Shown: positions 25,821-34,488 of the stretch, piece by piece
Position numbering within the stretch: the first letter of the stretch is position 1
Layout: each line of letters opens with the position of its first letter
NCBI RefSeq assembly: GCF_004791585.1
Contig: NZ_SRUU01000012.1
Span: 62,001-126,000, forward strand
Direction of reading: 5' to 3'
Source of the DNA: Mesorhizobium sp. M1C.F.Ca.ET.210.01.1.1
GTDB taxonomy: Bacteria > Pseudomonadota > Alphaproteobacteria > Rhizobiales > Rhizobiaceae
DNA: 64,000 nucleotides
Position numbers and translations under genes: made by a program
Notes under the pieces: model-generated
Databases searched by the model: none
Told to the model about the DNA's origin: nothing
What the model saw: only the letters and a program-made list of their open reading frames with translations

Positions 25821-27584
25821 ATGCCGCATGACACGCCCCTTATCGCCACCATCGTCGCCGGTTTGGGGCTCGCCTTCGTCTTCGGAGCATTGGCCAACCG
25901 TTTCCGCATTCCGCCACTGGTCGGCTATCTCGTAGCCGGCGTGCTGGTCGGGCCGAACACTCCCGGCTTCGTCGCCGACGCCAGTCTCGCCAACGAGCTC
26001 GCCGAGATCGGCGTCATCCTGCTGATGTTCGGCGTCGGCCTGCATTTCTCGCTCAAGGATCTTCTGTCGGTCCGGGCCATCGCCGTGCCCGGCGCCATCG
26101 TGCAGATCGGCTTCGCCACGCTGCTCGGCGTGGGCCTCGCCTGGCTGCTCGGCTGGTCGCTGGGCGCCGGCCTGGTCTTCGGCCTGGCGCTTTCCGTCGC
26201 CTCGACCGTCGTGCTGCTGCGCGCCATGCAGGAGCGGCGGCTGATCGAGACGGAGCGCGGCCGCATCGCCGTCGGCTGGCTGATCGTCGAGGATCTGGCC
26301 ATGGTGCTGGCGCTGGTGCTTTTGCCGGCGCTTGCCGGCGTGCTGGGCGGCCAGCCGCAGGCCAATGACCATGCGAGCCTGCTGTCGCTGCCCGCCAACT
26401 ACGGCATCTGGGGCGTGGTCGGCCTGACGCTCGCCAAGGTCGCCGCCTTCGTCGTCGTCATGCTGGTGGTCGGCCGCCGGGTCATCCCGTGGATCCTGCA
26501 CTATGTCGCCCATACCGGCTCGCGCGAATTGTTCCGGCTCTCGGTGCTGGCCATTGCGCTCGGCGTCGCCTTCGGCGCGGCAAAGCTGTTCGGCGTCTCG
26601 CTGGCGCTCGGCGCCTTCTTCGCCGGCATGATCATGAGCGAGTCCGAACTCAGCCACCGCGCAGCGGAGGAATCGCTGCCGCTGCGCGACGCCTTCTCGG
26701 TGTTGTTCTTCGTCTCGGTCGGCATGCTGTTCGACCCGCTGAGCCTGATCAGCAACGGCCTGCCGATCTTGGCGACTTTAGCCATCATCGTCATCGGCAA
26801 ATCGCTTGCGGCGTTCGTCATCGTCATTGCCTTCCGCTATCCGATCGCAACCGCGCTGATGATTTCGGCCAGCCTTGCTCAGATCGGCGAGTTCTCCTTC
26901 ATCCTGGCCGAGTTGGGCGTCGGGCTGAAGCTGTTGCCCGAACAGGGCCGCGACCTGATCCTGGCCGGCGCCATCCTGTCGATCCTGCTCAACCCACTGA
27001 TGTTCCTCGCCGTGGACCGGATGAAACCATGGCTGGAAAAGCGCGCCGGCAAGGCCGAGACGGCCGAGGAGCCAAGACCGATCAGCCCCGCGACCGAACC
27101 GGGTCAGGTCGCATCGGTGGCGGCAGCGGCTGCGAAGGAGGATGGCCCGCCGCCAAAAACCTCGCTCACCGGCCATTCCATCCTGATCGGCTACGGCCGC
27201 GTGGGCAGCCTCGTCGGTGCCGCCCTGAAAGAGGCTGCCCTGCCCTTCCTTGTCATCGAGGATGCCGACAAGACGCTGGCGAAGCTGAACGCCGATGGCA
27301 TCGAGACCGTCGCCGGCAACGCCGCCAATGCGGACGTCTTTTCGGCCGCCAATCCCGAAGGCGCGACGCGGCTGATCCTTGCCATTCCGAATGCCTTCGA
27401 AGCCGGGCAGATTGTGCTTCGCGCCCGCGCCGCCAATCCGCCAATAAACGTCATTGCCCGTGCCCATTCCGATGCCGAGGTCGAGCATCTCAAGGGGCTC
27501 GGCGCCGATACCGTCATCATGGGTGAGCGCGAGATCGCGCGCGGCATCGTCGAGGTCGTGAGGGGCAAAGCCGCCGTGCCGTAG
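25821..27584 (+). CDS. ybaL: YbaL/KefB-type monovalent cation:proton antiporter with TrkA-N domain
   Basis: CPA2-family antiporter of 587 residues. About 12 membrane helices fill residues 5-400, with GLGLAFVFGALANRFRIPPLVGYLVAG at the start, LLMFGVGLHFSLKDLL near 75 and the conserved IVEDLAMVLALVLLP near 155. A Pro/Ala-rich linker (about 415-450) leads to a TrkA-N/Rossmann domain (GHSILIGYGRVGSLVGAALKEA, near 455) that would bind NAD(H) or a nucleotide and gate transport. Substrate (K+ or Na+) is not decided by sequence. The symbol follows the closest E. coli homologue. The ATG at 25821 is chosen; the frame extends 69 bp upstream. Confidence 0.88.
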   Translation: MPHDTPLIATIVAGLGLAFVFGALANRFRIPPLVGYLVAGVLVGPNTPGFVADASLANELAEIGVILLMFGVGLHFSLKDLLSVRAIAVPGAIVQIGFATLLGVGLAWLLGWSLGAGLVFGLALSVASTVVLLRAMQERRLIETERGRIAVGWLIVEDLAMVLALVLLPALAGVLGGQPQANDHASLLSLPANYGIWGVVGLTLAKVAAFVVVMLVVGRRVIPWILHYVAHTGSRELFRLSVLAIALGVAFGAAKLFGVSLALGAFFAGMIMSESELSHRAAEESLPLRDAFSVLFFVSVGMLFDPLSLISNGLPILATLAIIVIGKSLAAFVIVIAFRYPIATALMISASLAQIGEFSFILAELGVGLKLLPEQGRDLILAGAILSILLNPLMFLAVDRMKPWLEKRAGKAETAEEPRPISPATEPGQVASVAAAAAKEDGPPPKTSLTGHSILIGYGRVGSLVGAALKEAALPFLVIEDADKTLAKLNADGIETVAGNAANADVFSAANPEGATRLILAIPNAFEAGQIVLRARAANPPINVIARAHSDAEVEHLKGLGADTVIMGEREIARGIVEVVRGKAAVP

Positions 27585-27645
27585 GCGCCCTCAATCGAGA
27601 TCAAACCGCAGCCCGCTTCAGGCACATATTCGCAGGGCAAGCTGA

Positions 27646-28452
27646 TCAAGCGATAAAAGCCGAACCGCCGTTTTGCGCGATATCGCTGAGGTATTTTGCT
27701 GGCGGCTTGCCCAGCGCCTTCTTGAACATAGTGATGAAGGCGGTGACGGATTCGTAGCCGAGATCGCCCGAAACCTGCTGCACGCTGGCGCCGGAGGCCA
27801 GCTGCCTTAGCGCGACGATCAGGTGCAGTTGCTGGCGCCAGCGCCCGAAAGTCAGCCCGGTCTCCTTCACGACAAGGCGTGCCAGGCTGCTCTCGCTGAG
27901 CGCCACACGGTTTGCCCATTCAGCCAGGGTGCTGCGATCGGCAGGATCGTCGGCCAGCGCTTCGGCGATCCGCCGCAAGCGCGGCTCAGACGAGATCGGC
28001 AGATGCAATTGCTGCACAGGCATGCGCGGCAACTCGGCGAGCAGGATCTTTCCCAGGAAGCCGCATCTTGCGTCATCCGGCGCACAGTCCGACAGTTCGA
28101 TGATCAATTCGCGCAACAGCGGCGAGATCGACAGCGTGCAACACCGGTCCGGCAGTTCGGCCGCGCCCGGCTCGATATAGACGAAGAACATCCGGGCATT
28201 GGCAGTTGCGATGTTGCTGTGTTCCATGCCGCCGGGAATCCACACGCCGCAATGTGGCGGCACCATCCACAGGCCGCTCTGAACGCGGCAGGTGACACCG
28301 CCTCCCAGCGCGAAGACCAGTTGTCCCTTGCGGTGCCAGTGGTCGGGCACCTCCGCCTTGGTCTCGGTCACGTCGACACGAACGGCTATTGCCGGCGCGA
28401 GCACGTCATCGACATCGAAATCCAGCCAGGGCCAGCGGAGAGGCTGTCTCAT
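27646..28452 (-). CDS. AraC-family transcriptional regulator
   Basis: Regulator of 268 residues with an N-terminal cupin sensor domain (about 20-110; HWHRKGQLVFALGGGVTCRV and VWIPGGMEHSNIA) and a C-terminal double HTH (about 165-260; TLAEWANRVALSESSLARLVVKETGLTFGRWRQ and VQQVSGDLGYESVTAFITMFKKALGKPPAKYL). The cupin suggests a small-molecule ligand. It diverges from the MDR oxidoreductase across 125 bp and probably controls that gene and itself. Confidence 0.92.
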   Translation of the reverse strand: MRQPLRWPWLDFDVDDVLAPAIAVRVDVTETKAEVPDHWHRKGQLVFALGGGVTCRVQSGLWMVPPHCGVWIPGGMEHSNIATANARMFFVYIEPGAAELPDRCCTLSISPLLRELIIELSDCAPDDARCGFLGKILLAELPRMPVQQLHLPISSEPRLRRIAEALADDPADRSTLAEWANRVALSESSLARLVVKETGLTFGRWRQQLHLIVALRQLASGASVQQVSGDLGYESVTAFITMFKKALGKPPAKYLSDIAQNGGSAFIA

Positions 28453-28577
28453 ACTTGACTGCTTTTAGCGACCAATTGGCTTTATATCTAAATTTTTCAA
28501 CCACGAAAGTCGATAGGCTCGAACCATCATCGTCGCGATCGATCGCGGCCCCAACCGCCAGTCTCAAAAGGTGGCCT

Positions 28578-29495
28578 ATGCTCGCACTCGCCATTTCCTC
28601 CGACAGTCCCAACAGGCTGAGGCTCACCGAGATCGAGGAGCCACACCTTTGTGCGGATGAAGCATTGGTGGCGGTCCACGCAACGTCGCTGAATCGCGGT
28701 GAGCTGCGCCTGCTCGGCATACGTCCGGACGGCTGGATCCCCGGCCAGGATGTCGTTGGCTTTGTCGAACGGGCGGCAGCCGATGGCTCCGGGCCAGCCG
28801 TCGGCACCCGGGTTGCGGCCTTGGTCGATCAGGCCGGCTGGGCCGAACGTGTTGCCGTTGCAACCGACCGTCTCGCCATCCTGCCGGATGGGGTCAGCTT
28901 CGCGTCCGCGGCCACGCTTCCGGTTGCGGGCACGACGGCGCTGAGGACTTTGCGCCATGGCGGCGACCTGGCTGGCCAGCAGGTCCTGATCACCGGCGCA
29001 AGCGGCGCGGTCGGCCGTTTCCAGATCCAGCTCACCCACCTGCAGGGCGGGCGTGTGACCGCCGTCGCCGCCTCCCGGCACGACGAGGATCTGCGTGGGC
29101 TGGGCGCCGAGCGGGTTGTCGGTGCGATCGAACAGGCCGAGGGGCCGTTTTCGCTGATCACCGAGTCGGTCGGCGGTCAGAGCCTCGCGCATGCGATCGA
29201 ACGCGTCGCGCCGGGCGGCACCATCGTCATGTTCGGTTCGAGCAGCGGCGAACTCACGCCGGTTGGATTCCGCCAGTTCGTTCCGAGTCACGAGGGGGCG
29301 AGGCTGCAGACCTTCGCCTACTACACTTCCGGTTCAGGCGTTGGCGCGGACATCGCCTCGCTGCTGGCCCTGGTCGCGGCCGGTCGGCTGGAAACCCGCG
29401 TGGCCTTGACCGTGCCGTGGACGGACATCGCCCAGGCGCTCGACGCGCTGCGGCAGCGCAGCTTCAGCGGCAAGGCCGTTCTCACCATGACCTAA
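28578..29495 (+). CDS. Zinc-independent MDR oxidoreductase (quinone reductase-like)
   Basis: NADPH-dependent medium-chain dehydrogenase of 305 residues. The GroES-like N-terminus has VHATSLNRGELRLLG and IPGQDVVGFVERAAADG; the Rossmann domain starts at QQVLITGASGAVGRFQIQL (near 138). It lacks the zinc-ligand cysteines, so it belongs with quinone oxidoreductases. The ATG at 28578 gives the standard length; the frame remains open upstream into the AraC gene but was not used. Divergent from the AraC regulator. Confidence 0.86.
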   Translation: MLALAISSDSPNRLRLTEIEEPHLCADEALVAVHATSLNRGELRLLGIRPDGWIPGQDVVGFVERAAADGSGPAVGTRVAALVDQAGWAERVAVATDRLAILPDGVSFASAATLPVAGTTALRTLRHGGDLAGQQVLITGASGAVGRFQIQLTHLQGGRVTAVAASRHDEDLRGLGAERVVGAIEQAEGPFSLITESVGGQSLAHAIERVAPGGTIVMFGSSSGELTPVGFRQFVPSHEGARLQTFAYYTSGSGVGADIASLLALVAAGRLETRVALTVPWTDIAQALDALRQRSFSGKAVLTMT

Positions 29496-29596
29496 AGCAA
29501 TTCCAGGAAAAGTGTGTAGCGGTTTTCCGTCCGGAATTGCATAAAAACAGATAGTTAGAGCGGTTCGGCGATTCTGGCAAACGCTGGACCGCTCTA
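29494..29596. repeat. Mosaic palindromic repeat, copy 4 (bipartite)
   Basis: Overlaps the last two bases of the MDR gene. Part one: AAAGCAATTCCAGGAAAA, loop GTGTGTAGCGG, then TTTTCCGTCCGGAATTGC. Part two: TAGAGCGGT (29556-29564) pairs perfectly with ACCGCTCTA (29588-29596). Same two-palindrome plan as the copy at 33377. It lies between convergent genes, where a terminator would be expected. Confidence 0.75.
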
Positions 29597-29612
29597 GCCT
29601 GAAGTCAGCCGC

Positions 29613-30362
29613 TCACACGTGCTGGCCGCCATTGATGTGGATTTCCGAACCGGTCACATAGGACGCCTGACCGGAGCACAGGAAGAAGATGATGTCGGCG
29701 ACTTCCGAGGTGGCGCCGAGGCGCCTGAGCGGGATCGTCTCGACGATCTTGTCGGTGCCTGGCGACAGGATCGCCGTGTCGATCTCGCCCGGCGCGATCG
29801 CGTTGACGCGGATGCCGTGCGGACCGAAGTCATGCGCCATCTCGCGCGTCAGCGAGCCGAGCGCCGCCTTGGACGTCGCATAGGCCGTTCCGGCGAACGG
29901 ATGCACGCGCGTGCCCGCGATCGAGGTGACGTTGACGATCGAACCCTTGGCTGCGGCAAGCTCCTTGAACAGGCCGCGCGCCAGCATGATCGGCGCGAAG
30001 AAATTGACCTGGAACACGTCGCGCCAGACATGCATCGGCGTGTCGATCGAGTTCATCCGGCCGCCGTCCTTGAGCTTAGGCGAGATGCCGGCATTGTTGA
30101 CCAGTGCGTGCAACTGCCCGCCATGCGCCTCCAGCCGGTGACGGATTTCCGAGACCGCGATGCCGACATCTTCCTGATCGGCGAGATCGACTTTGATGTG
30201 GTCCTCGGGGCCGGCCGGCCAGGGACAGTCCTCGGCGAAGGCCTGGCGCGAGCAGGTGATGACGCGCCAGCCCTCGCGTGAAAAACGCTTCACCGTCGCA
30301 TGGCCGATGCCACGGCTGGCGCCGGTGAGCACGATGGTCTTTCTGGGGTCGGTCTCGGCCAT
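29613..30362 (-). CDS. SDR-family oxidoreductase
   Basis: Classical short-chain dehydrogenase of 249 residues. The cofactor motif is VLTGASRGIGHATVKRF (TGxxxGxG, near 11-27), NNAGIS near 93, the active-site serine in VNVTSIAGT near 145, and the catalytic YATSK near 158-162. PGEIDT near 190 and a typical C-terminus GSEIHINGGQHV follow. Substrate unknown. The start at 30362 was chosen because the motif then begins at the expected distance; the open frame extends further into PBP1A and is not plausible. Confidence 0.9.
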   Translation of the reverse strand: MAETDPRKTIVLTGASRGIGHATVKRFSREGWRVITCSRQAFAEDCPWPAGPEDHIKVDLADQEDVGIAVSEIRHRLEAHGGQLHALVNNAGISPKLKDGGRMNSIDTPMHVWRDVFQVNFFAPIMLARGLFKELAAAKGSIVNVTSIAGTRVHPFAGTAYATSKAALGSLTREMAHDFGPHGIRVNAIAPGEIDTAILSPGTDKIVETIPLRRLGATSEVADIIFFLCSGQASYVTGSEIHINGGQHV

Positions 30363-30426
30363 GGCTTGATCTCCGGCCGGACATGTAGCCGAACGCGCTT
30401 GCCATTGCGAGAGGCGAGTTTGCCGC

Positions 30427-32682
30427 TCAACCGCCGCCGAGGATGTCGAGGATCGAGGTCTGTCGCCGTTTCTTCGGGCCACCGACGTCGCCGGGCGGCA
30501 CCGGATGCCCGACCGATGCGGTGGTGCCGCCGTCGCTGGGCATGTCGAAACCATCGGCGTCGACGGTCTGGGCCGGGCGCGCCTGTCGCGCGGGCGCCTG
30601 GGCGACGGGCGCGGACGACTGGCCGACCGGCGCCCGCGGCACCGGTGCCGGCTGTGAGTTGTCCGCAGACGGTATCTCGTCCGGCACGACCGTGTCGGAC
30701 GGCGTCGACTTCCACGTGCCGGGCAGCGGCCTGACCGGCACGCCCTCATGCGCCGCGACCATGAATTCGTGCCAGGCCTGCGCCGGCAAGGCGCCGCCGG
30801 TCACCTTCTTCATCGGGCTGCCGTCGTCATTGCCGAACCACACGCCCGTGGTCAGGTTGGCCGTGTAGCCGACGAACCAGGCGTCGCGCGAATTCTGGCT
30901 TGTGCCGGTCTTGCCAGCCGAGGGCCAGTTGAAGGCCGCCTTCTTGGCGGTGCCGACCTCGACCGTTCCGGTCATCATCGAATTCATCATGCCGACAATG
31001 TCGGCCTTGATGACGCGCGGCGCGCTGCCGCCATTGCTGTCGTAGAGCACCTTGCCGTCGCCCGTGGTGATGCGGCGGATGAAATGGATGTCGGGCTTAT
31101 AGCCGCCATTGGCGAAGGGCACATAGGCCGAGGTCAGCTCCAGCGGCGTCACTTCCGATGTGCCGAGCGCGATCGAGGTGTTCGACTGCAGCTCGGACTG
31201 GATGCCCATGCGATGCGCCGCCTCGACCACTGCGTCGGGCCCGACTTCCATGGTGAGCTGCGCCGCCACCGAGTTCAGCGACTTGGCGAGGGCGGTCGCC
31301 AGCGTCACCTTGCCGTAATACTTGCCGCCGTAATTGTCGGGCGTCCATTTGCCTATTCTGATCGGCGCGTCGTTGCGCACGCTGTCGGGCGTGCGGCCGG
31401 CTTCGAGCGCCGCCATGTAGACGAACGGCTTGAAGGCCGAGCCCGGCTGGCGGCGCGCTTCCGAGGCGCGGTCGAACTGGCTGGTCGAATAATCGTAGCC
31501 GCCGACCATGGCGCGCACGGCACCGGAATCGTCGATCGAGACCAGCGCGCCCTGCGTGACGTTGAGCTTCTTGCCGCTTTCGTCGATCAGCCGGCGGATC
31601 GACTGCTCGGCGAGCTTCTGCAGCGTCAGGTCGACGGTCGCGTCGATGACGATATCGCCGCGTACGTCGCCGATGAGGTCGGGCAGTTCTTCCATGATCG
31701 TATCGGCGACATAGTTTTCCGAGCCGGTCCAGTACGAGGGCGCGCGCGTCGCCGGCGCGCTCAGCGCCACCTTGTATTCCCTGTCGCTGATCTTGCCTTC
31801 CTGGCGCATCGCGGCGAGCACGAGCTGCGCGCGTTCTTCCGCCGCTTTCGGGTCGCGCGCCGGCGACAGCCGCGACGGCGCCTTGAGCAGGCCGGCAAGA
31901 AGCGCTGCCTCGGAGAGCGAGACATCGCGCGCGCTCTTGCCGAAATAGCGCCGCGAGGCCGCCTCAACGCCATAGGCGCCGGAACCGAAATAGACCCGGT
32001 TGAGGTACATTTCGAGGATCTGGTCCTTGCTGTGCTTGTGCTCGAGCCAGAGTGCGAGCAGCACTTCCTGCACCTTGCGCTCGAGCGTGCGGTCCGGCGT
32101 CAGGAACAGGTTCTTGGCGAGCTGCTGCGTCAGCGTCGAGCCGCCTTGCGAGAAATGCCCGCCGAGGACGTTGGTGACCATGGCGCGCGTCAGCCCGATC
32201 GGATCGATGCCGAAATGCGAATAGAAGCGCCGGTCCTCGATGGCGACGACTGCTTCGGGGATATAGGGCGACATTTCATGCAGGCCGACGGCTTCGCCGC
32301 CCGACATGCCACGATTGGCGATGAGCTGCCCGTCGACCGAGACGATCTTGATGTTGGGCGCGCGGTCGGGGATCGACCATGTGGTCGCCGCCGGCATCTT
32401 GGCACCGTAGTAGACGACGATGCCGGCCACTGCGATGCCGCCCCAGATGCAGAGCACGAAGCACCAGTAGAGCAGGCGGCCGAAAATGGAAAACAGCCCG
32501 CGCCGGCTGCGATCGCGCCCTCGGCCGCGCGACTTCGCCTTGGCGGATTTGCGTTTGGCTGCGGATTTGCGATTTGCCGGCACGACGCGATCCTCCTCGC
32601 TGACCGAAAAGCCGTCGGAGGATTTCGCCCGCGGCGAGCCCTCGAAGCTCGGTTCGATGCGACTGTCTCTGCGGTTCGCCAT
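30427..32682 (-). CDS. Bifunctional penicillin-binding protein 1A
   Basis: Peptidoglycan glycosyltransferase and transpeptidase of 751 residues. A basic cytoplasmic tail (1-65) precedes one membrane helix (about 68-92). The GT51 domain has the catalytic Glu149 in AIEDRRFYSHFG and GGSTLTQQLAKNLFL (180-194). The transpeptidase has Ser415 in PGSAFKPF, SLN at 468-470 and KTG at 591-593. The C-terminus (about 655-751) is a Pro/Ala-rich extension ending in ILDILGGG. No in-window partner lipoprotein is seen. Motifs are intact, so an active enzyme is expected. Confidence 0.94.
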   Translation of the reverse strand: MANRRDSRIEPSFEGSPRAKSSDGFSVSEEDRVVPANRKSAAKRKSAKAKSRGRGRDRSRRGLFSIFGRLLYWCFVLCIWGGIAVAGIVVYYGAKMPAATTWSIPDRAPNIKIVSVDGQLIANRGMSGGEAVGLHEMSPYIPEAVVAIEDRRFYSHFGIDPIGLTRAMVTNVLGGHFSQGGSTLTQQLAKNLFLTPDRTLERKVQEVLLALWLEHKHSKDQILEMYLNRVYFGSGAYGVEAASRRYFGKSARDVSLSEAALLAGLLKAPSRLSPARDPKAAEERAQLVLAAMRQEGKISDREYKVALSAPATRAPSYWTGSENYVADTIMEELPDLIGDVRGDIVIDATVDLTLQKLAEQSIRRLIDESGKKLNVTQGALVSIDDSGAVRAMVGGYDYSTSQFDRASEARRQPGSAFKPFVYMAALEAGRTPDSVRNDAPIRIGKWTPDNYGGKYYGKVTLATALAKSLNSVAAQLTMEVGPDAVVEAAHRMGIQSELQSNTSIALGTSEVTPLELTSAYVPFANGGYKPDIHFIRRITTGDGKVLYDSNGGSAPRVIKADIVGMMNSMMTGTVEVGTAKKAAFNWPSAGKTGTSQNSRDAWFVGYTANLTTGVWFGNDDGSPMKKVTGGALPAQAWHEFMVAAHEGVPVRPLPGTWKSTPSDTVVPDEIPSADNSQPAPVPRAPVGQSSAPVAQAPARQARPAQTVDADGFDMPSDGGTTASVGHPVPPGDVGGPKKRRQTSILDILGGG

Positions 32683-32839
32683 GCGCTGTGCTTGCTGTCC
32701 CCGGTGCCGATGGCGCTCGGGTTGCAGAGTAGATGCGGCGATTTAAGGGCGGGTTAAATGGAGAAAAATCGAAGCGATTGAAAATCAAATGCTTGACGAT
32801 CGCACGATGCGGCCGGTTTCGCGGTCGCATCGTGGTAGC

Positions 32840-32986
32840 TCAATTCTGCTGGATCGAAATGCCCTTGTCGTCGATCTTGAGCTCCACGCCTTTCGGCCTA
32901 GTCTGCTCGCGATAGATGTAGATGCCAAGCGCGATGATCACGACGACCAGCGCGCCGATGATGAGATAGAGCAGGTTCTGTCTCAT
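32840..32986 (-). CDS. Small single-membrane-segment protein (48 residues)
   Basis: A 48-codon gene beginning MRQNLLYLIIGALVVVIIAL and ending in KGVELKIDDKGISIQQN. The first 23 residues form one membrane helix, followed by the YREQTRPKG turn and a short charged tail, giving an N-in or N-out single-pass topology. An AAGGAG lies four bases before the ATG. I recall similar small proteins in rhizobial genomes but cannot name a function. It is the next gene upstream of PBP1A and lies 25 bp from the GlsB-like gene, on the same strand. Confidence 0.72.
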   Translation of the reverse strand: MRQNLLYLIIGALVVVIIALGIYIYREQTRPKGVELKIDDKGISIQQN

Positions 32987-33011
32987 CGCGCTCCTTTGCA
33001 GCGATCGCGCC

Positions 33012-33266
33012 TCACGCTCGTTTCAGAACCTTGACCACGAGCAACAGGATGACGGCGCCGATCGTGGCGTGGATGATCGACGCCAGGATGCCGCCGCCGA
33101 TGGCAAAACCCAGCCTCGGGAAGAGCCAGCCGGCGATGAAGGCGCCGATGATGCCGACGATGATGTTGCCGATCAGGCCGAAACCGAAGCCGGACACGAT
33201 CAGGCCGGCCAGCCAGCCGGCAATGGCGCCGATGATGATGAAGACGAGAAGACTTTCGATACCCAT
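33012..33266 (-). CDS. GlsB/YeaQ/YmgE-family (transglycosylase-associated) membrane protein
   Basis: Small membrane protein of 84 residues with three membrane segments: MGIESLLVFIIIGAIAGWLAGL, GLIGNIIVGIIGAFIAGWLF and GGGILASIIHATIGAVILLLVV. The glycine-rich helices are typical of this stress-inducible family, whose function is unproven. The ATG at 33266 fits the family length; a longer frame to 33332 adds an unrelated 22-residue stretch. Upstream lies the mosaic repeat at 33377. Confidence 0.85.
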   Translation of the reverse strand: MGIESLLVFIIIGAIAGWLAGLIVSGFGFGLIGNIIVGIIGAFIAGWLFPRLGFAIGGGILASIIHATIGAVILLLVVKVLKRA

Positions 33267-33376
33267 GCAGGTTCCTCCGGGCAAGCGACGAAAGCGAAGG
33301 CTCCGAATCGCCTTCGAGATCAACGGCCTCAAGCTATGCGAAAGTGATTGCTCGCGCCAGCGACGGCGCTACGAAC

Positions 33377-33474
33377 GCATGTCGCCCAAAAGTGCGCAGC
33401 GGTTTTGGGAAAACGACATGCGTAAAAATAGAAACTAAAGCGCGTTGCCTCCGGCTCAGATCGACGCGCTTTAG
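33377..33474. repeat. Mosaic palindromic repeat, copy 5 (bipartite)
   Basis: Part one: GCATGTCGCCCAAAA, loop GTGCGCAGCGG, TTTTGGGAAAACGACATGC (33377-33421). Part two: CTAAAGCGCGT (33435-33445) pairs perfectly with ACGCGCTTTAG (33464-33474). Its last bases include the stop codon of the small gene at 33471. Same plan as copy 4 at 29494. Confidence 0.85.
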
Positions 33475-33671
33475 TCTTCGTCGTCGCCCGAAGCCGGCCG
33501 CCAGCTCGTCGGATCGACTTTTTTCTGGGTGTTGCTGTCGGTGTAGACCCACCAGCCGCCGTCGCGATACTGGCCGACGGACTCGTTGACGACGCCGTCG
33601 CCGTCCTTCCATAGGATGGTGACCTTGGAGCCGTCCTTCGGCGCGCTTTCTATCGGTTTGCGCTCTGCCAT
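33471..33671 (-). CDS. Small hypothetical protein (66 residues)
   Basis: Soluble, charged protein that I do not recognise by name. It starts MAERKPIESAPKDGSKVTIL, with an SH3-like run of alternating hydrophobic residues (SVGQYRDGGWWVYTDSNTQ) and an acidic end ASGDDED. The pattern IESAPKDGSKVTILWK occurs in phage- and rhizobium-type hypothetical proteins. I choose the ATG at 33671 because GGAGG lies eight bases upstream; an ATG at 33677 is too close to it. The stop is supplied by the palindromic repeat. Confidence 0.68.
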   Translation of the reverse strand: MAERKPIESAPKDGSKVTILWKDGDGVVNESVGQYRDGGWWVYTDSNTQKKVDPTSWRPASGDDED

Positions 33672-33740
33672 TTTCATTCCCTCCGCATCTCACGCTCTCA
33701 AATGGACCGGCAGGAACGCTGCAAGACGCGCCGGGTTCCG

Positions 33741-34361
33741 TCAGCTGTGCGCGAAGATATCCTCTTCCGCCCAGCCCATCAGGTCGAGCTTGGCGCGCGT
33801 CGGCAGGAAGCGGAAGCAGGCCTCGGCCTCCTTGGTGCGGCCCTCGCGCGCCAGCCGCGCGGCCAGCACCTCGCGCAGCCGGTGGAGGTAAAGCACGTCG
33901 GACGCGGCATATTCGAGCTGCTCGGGGGACAGCGTTTCGGCCGCCCAGTCCGAGGATTGCTGCGCCTTGGAAAGGCCGATGCCGAGCAGTTCGTTGCAGA
34001 TGTCCTTCAGCCCGTGGCGGTCGGTGTAGGTGCGGACCAGCCGCGAGGCGATCTTGGTGCAGAACACCGGCTCGGCCATGACGCCGAAGGCGTTGTAGAG
34101 CACCGCGATGTCGAAGCGGCCGTAGTGGAACAGCTTGGTGATGGAGCGGCTCCGGAGCAGGCTGACGAGGTTCGGCGCCTTCTTCTGGCCGGGAGCGATC
34201 TGGATGACGTCGGCGCTGCCGTCGCCGGGCGAGATTTGCACCACGCAGAGCCGGTCGCGATGCGGGTTGAGCCCCAGCGTTTCCGTGTCGATGGCCACCG
34301 CCGCGACATTGTAGCGGGACAGGTCCGGCAGATCGTTCTTGTGGAAACGGATATCGGTCAT
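33741..34361 (-). CDS. Ribonuclease D-type 3'-5' exonuclease (short form)
   Basis: DEDDy-superfamily exoribonuclease of 206 residues. The exonuclease motifs are AAVAIDTETLGLNP (Exo I, near 23), LFHYGRFDIAVLYNAFG (Exo II, near 79) and EYAASDVLYLHRLREVL (Exo III with Tyr, near 150). The C-terminal HRDC domains of E. coli RNase D are missing, which is usual for this alphaproteobacterial group. Expected to trim tRNA or other RNA 3' ends. The start at 34361 agrees with family members; the frame extends 81 bp upstream. Confidence 0.9.
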   Translation of the reverse strand: MTDIRFHKNDLPDLSRYNVAAVAIDTETLGLNPHRDRLCVVQISPGDGSADVIQIAPGQKKAPNLVSLLRSRSITKLFHYGRFDIAVLYNAFGVMAEPVFCTKIASRLVRTYTDRHGLKDICNELLGIGLSKAQQSSDWAAETLSPEQLEYAASDVLYLHRLREVLAARLAREGRTKEAEACFRFLPTRAKLDLMGWAEEDIFAHS

Positions 34362-34488
34362 TCTCTTCTCCGGATCGCGACCTGCGGCGCCGCGCATCCT
34401 TGAGGATGCGCAAAGGACGCTGCGGCACTTTGCGCTAGACAACTCGTCCTCGCCGCGATCCGGTGAAAAATCAACAGAAAGTTGATTT

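Noticed and set aside
30748..32757. 669-codon plus-strand frame opposite PBP1A
   Set aside because: PBP1A motifs on the other strand are complete and in order; this frame has none.
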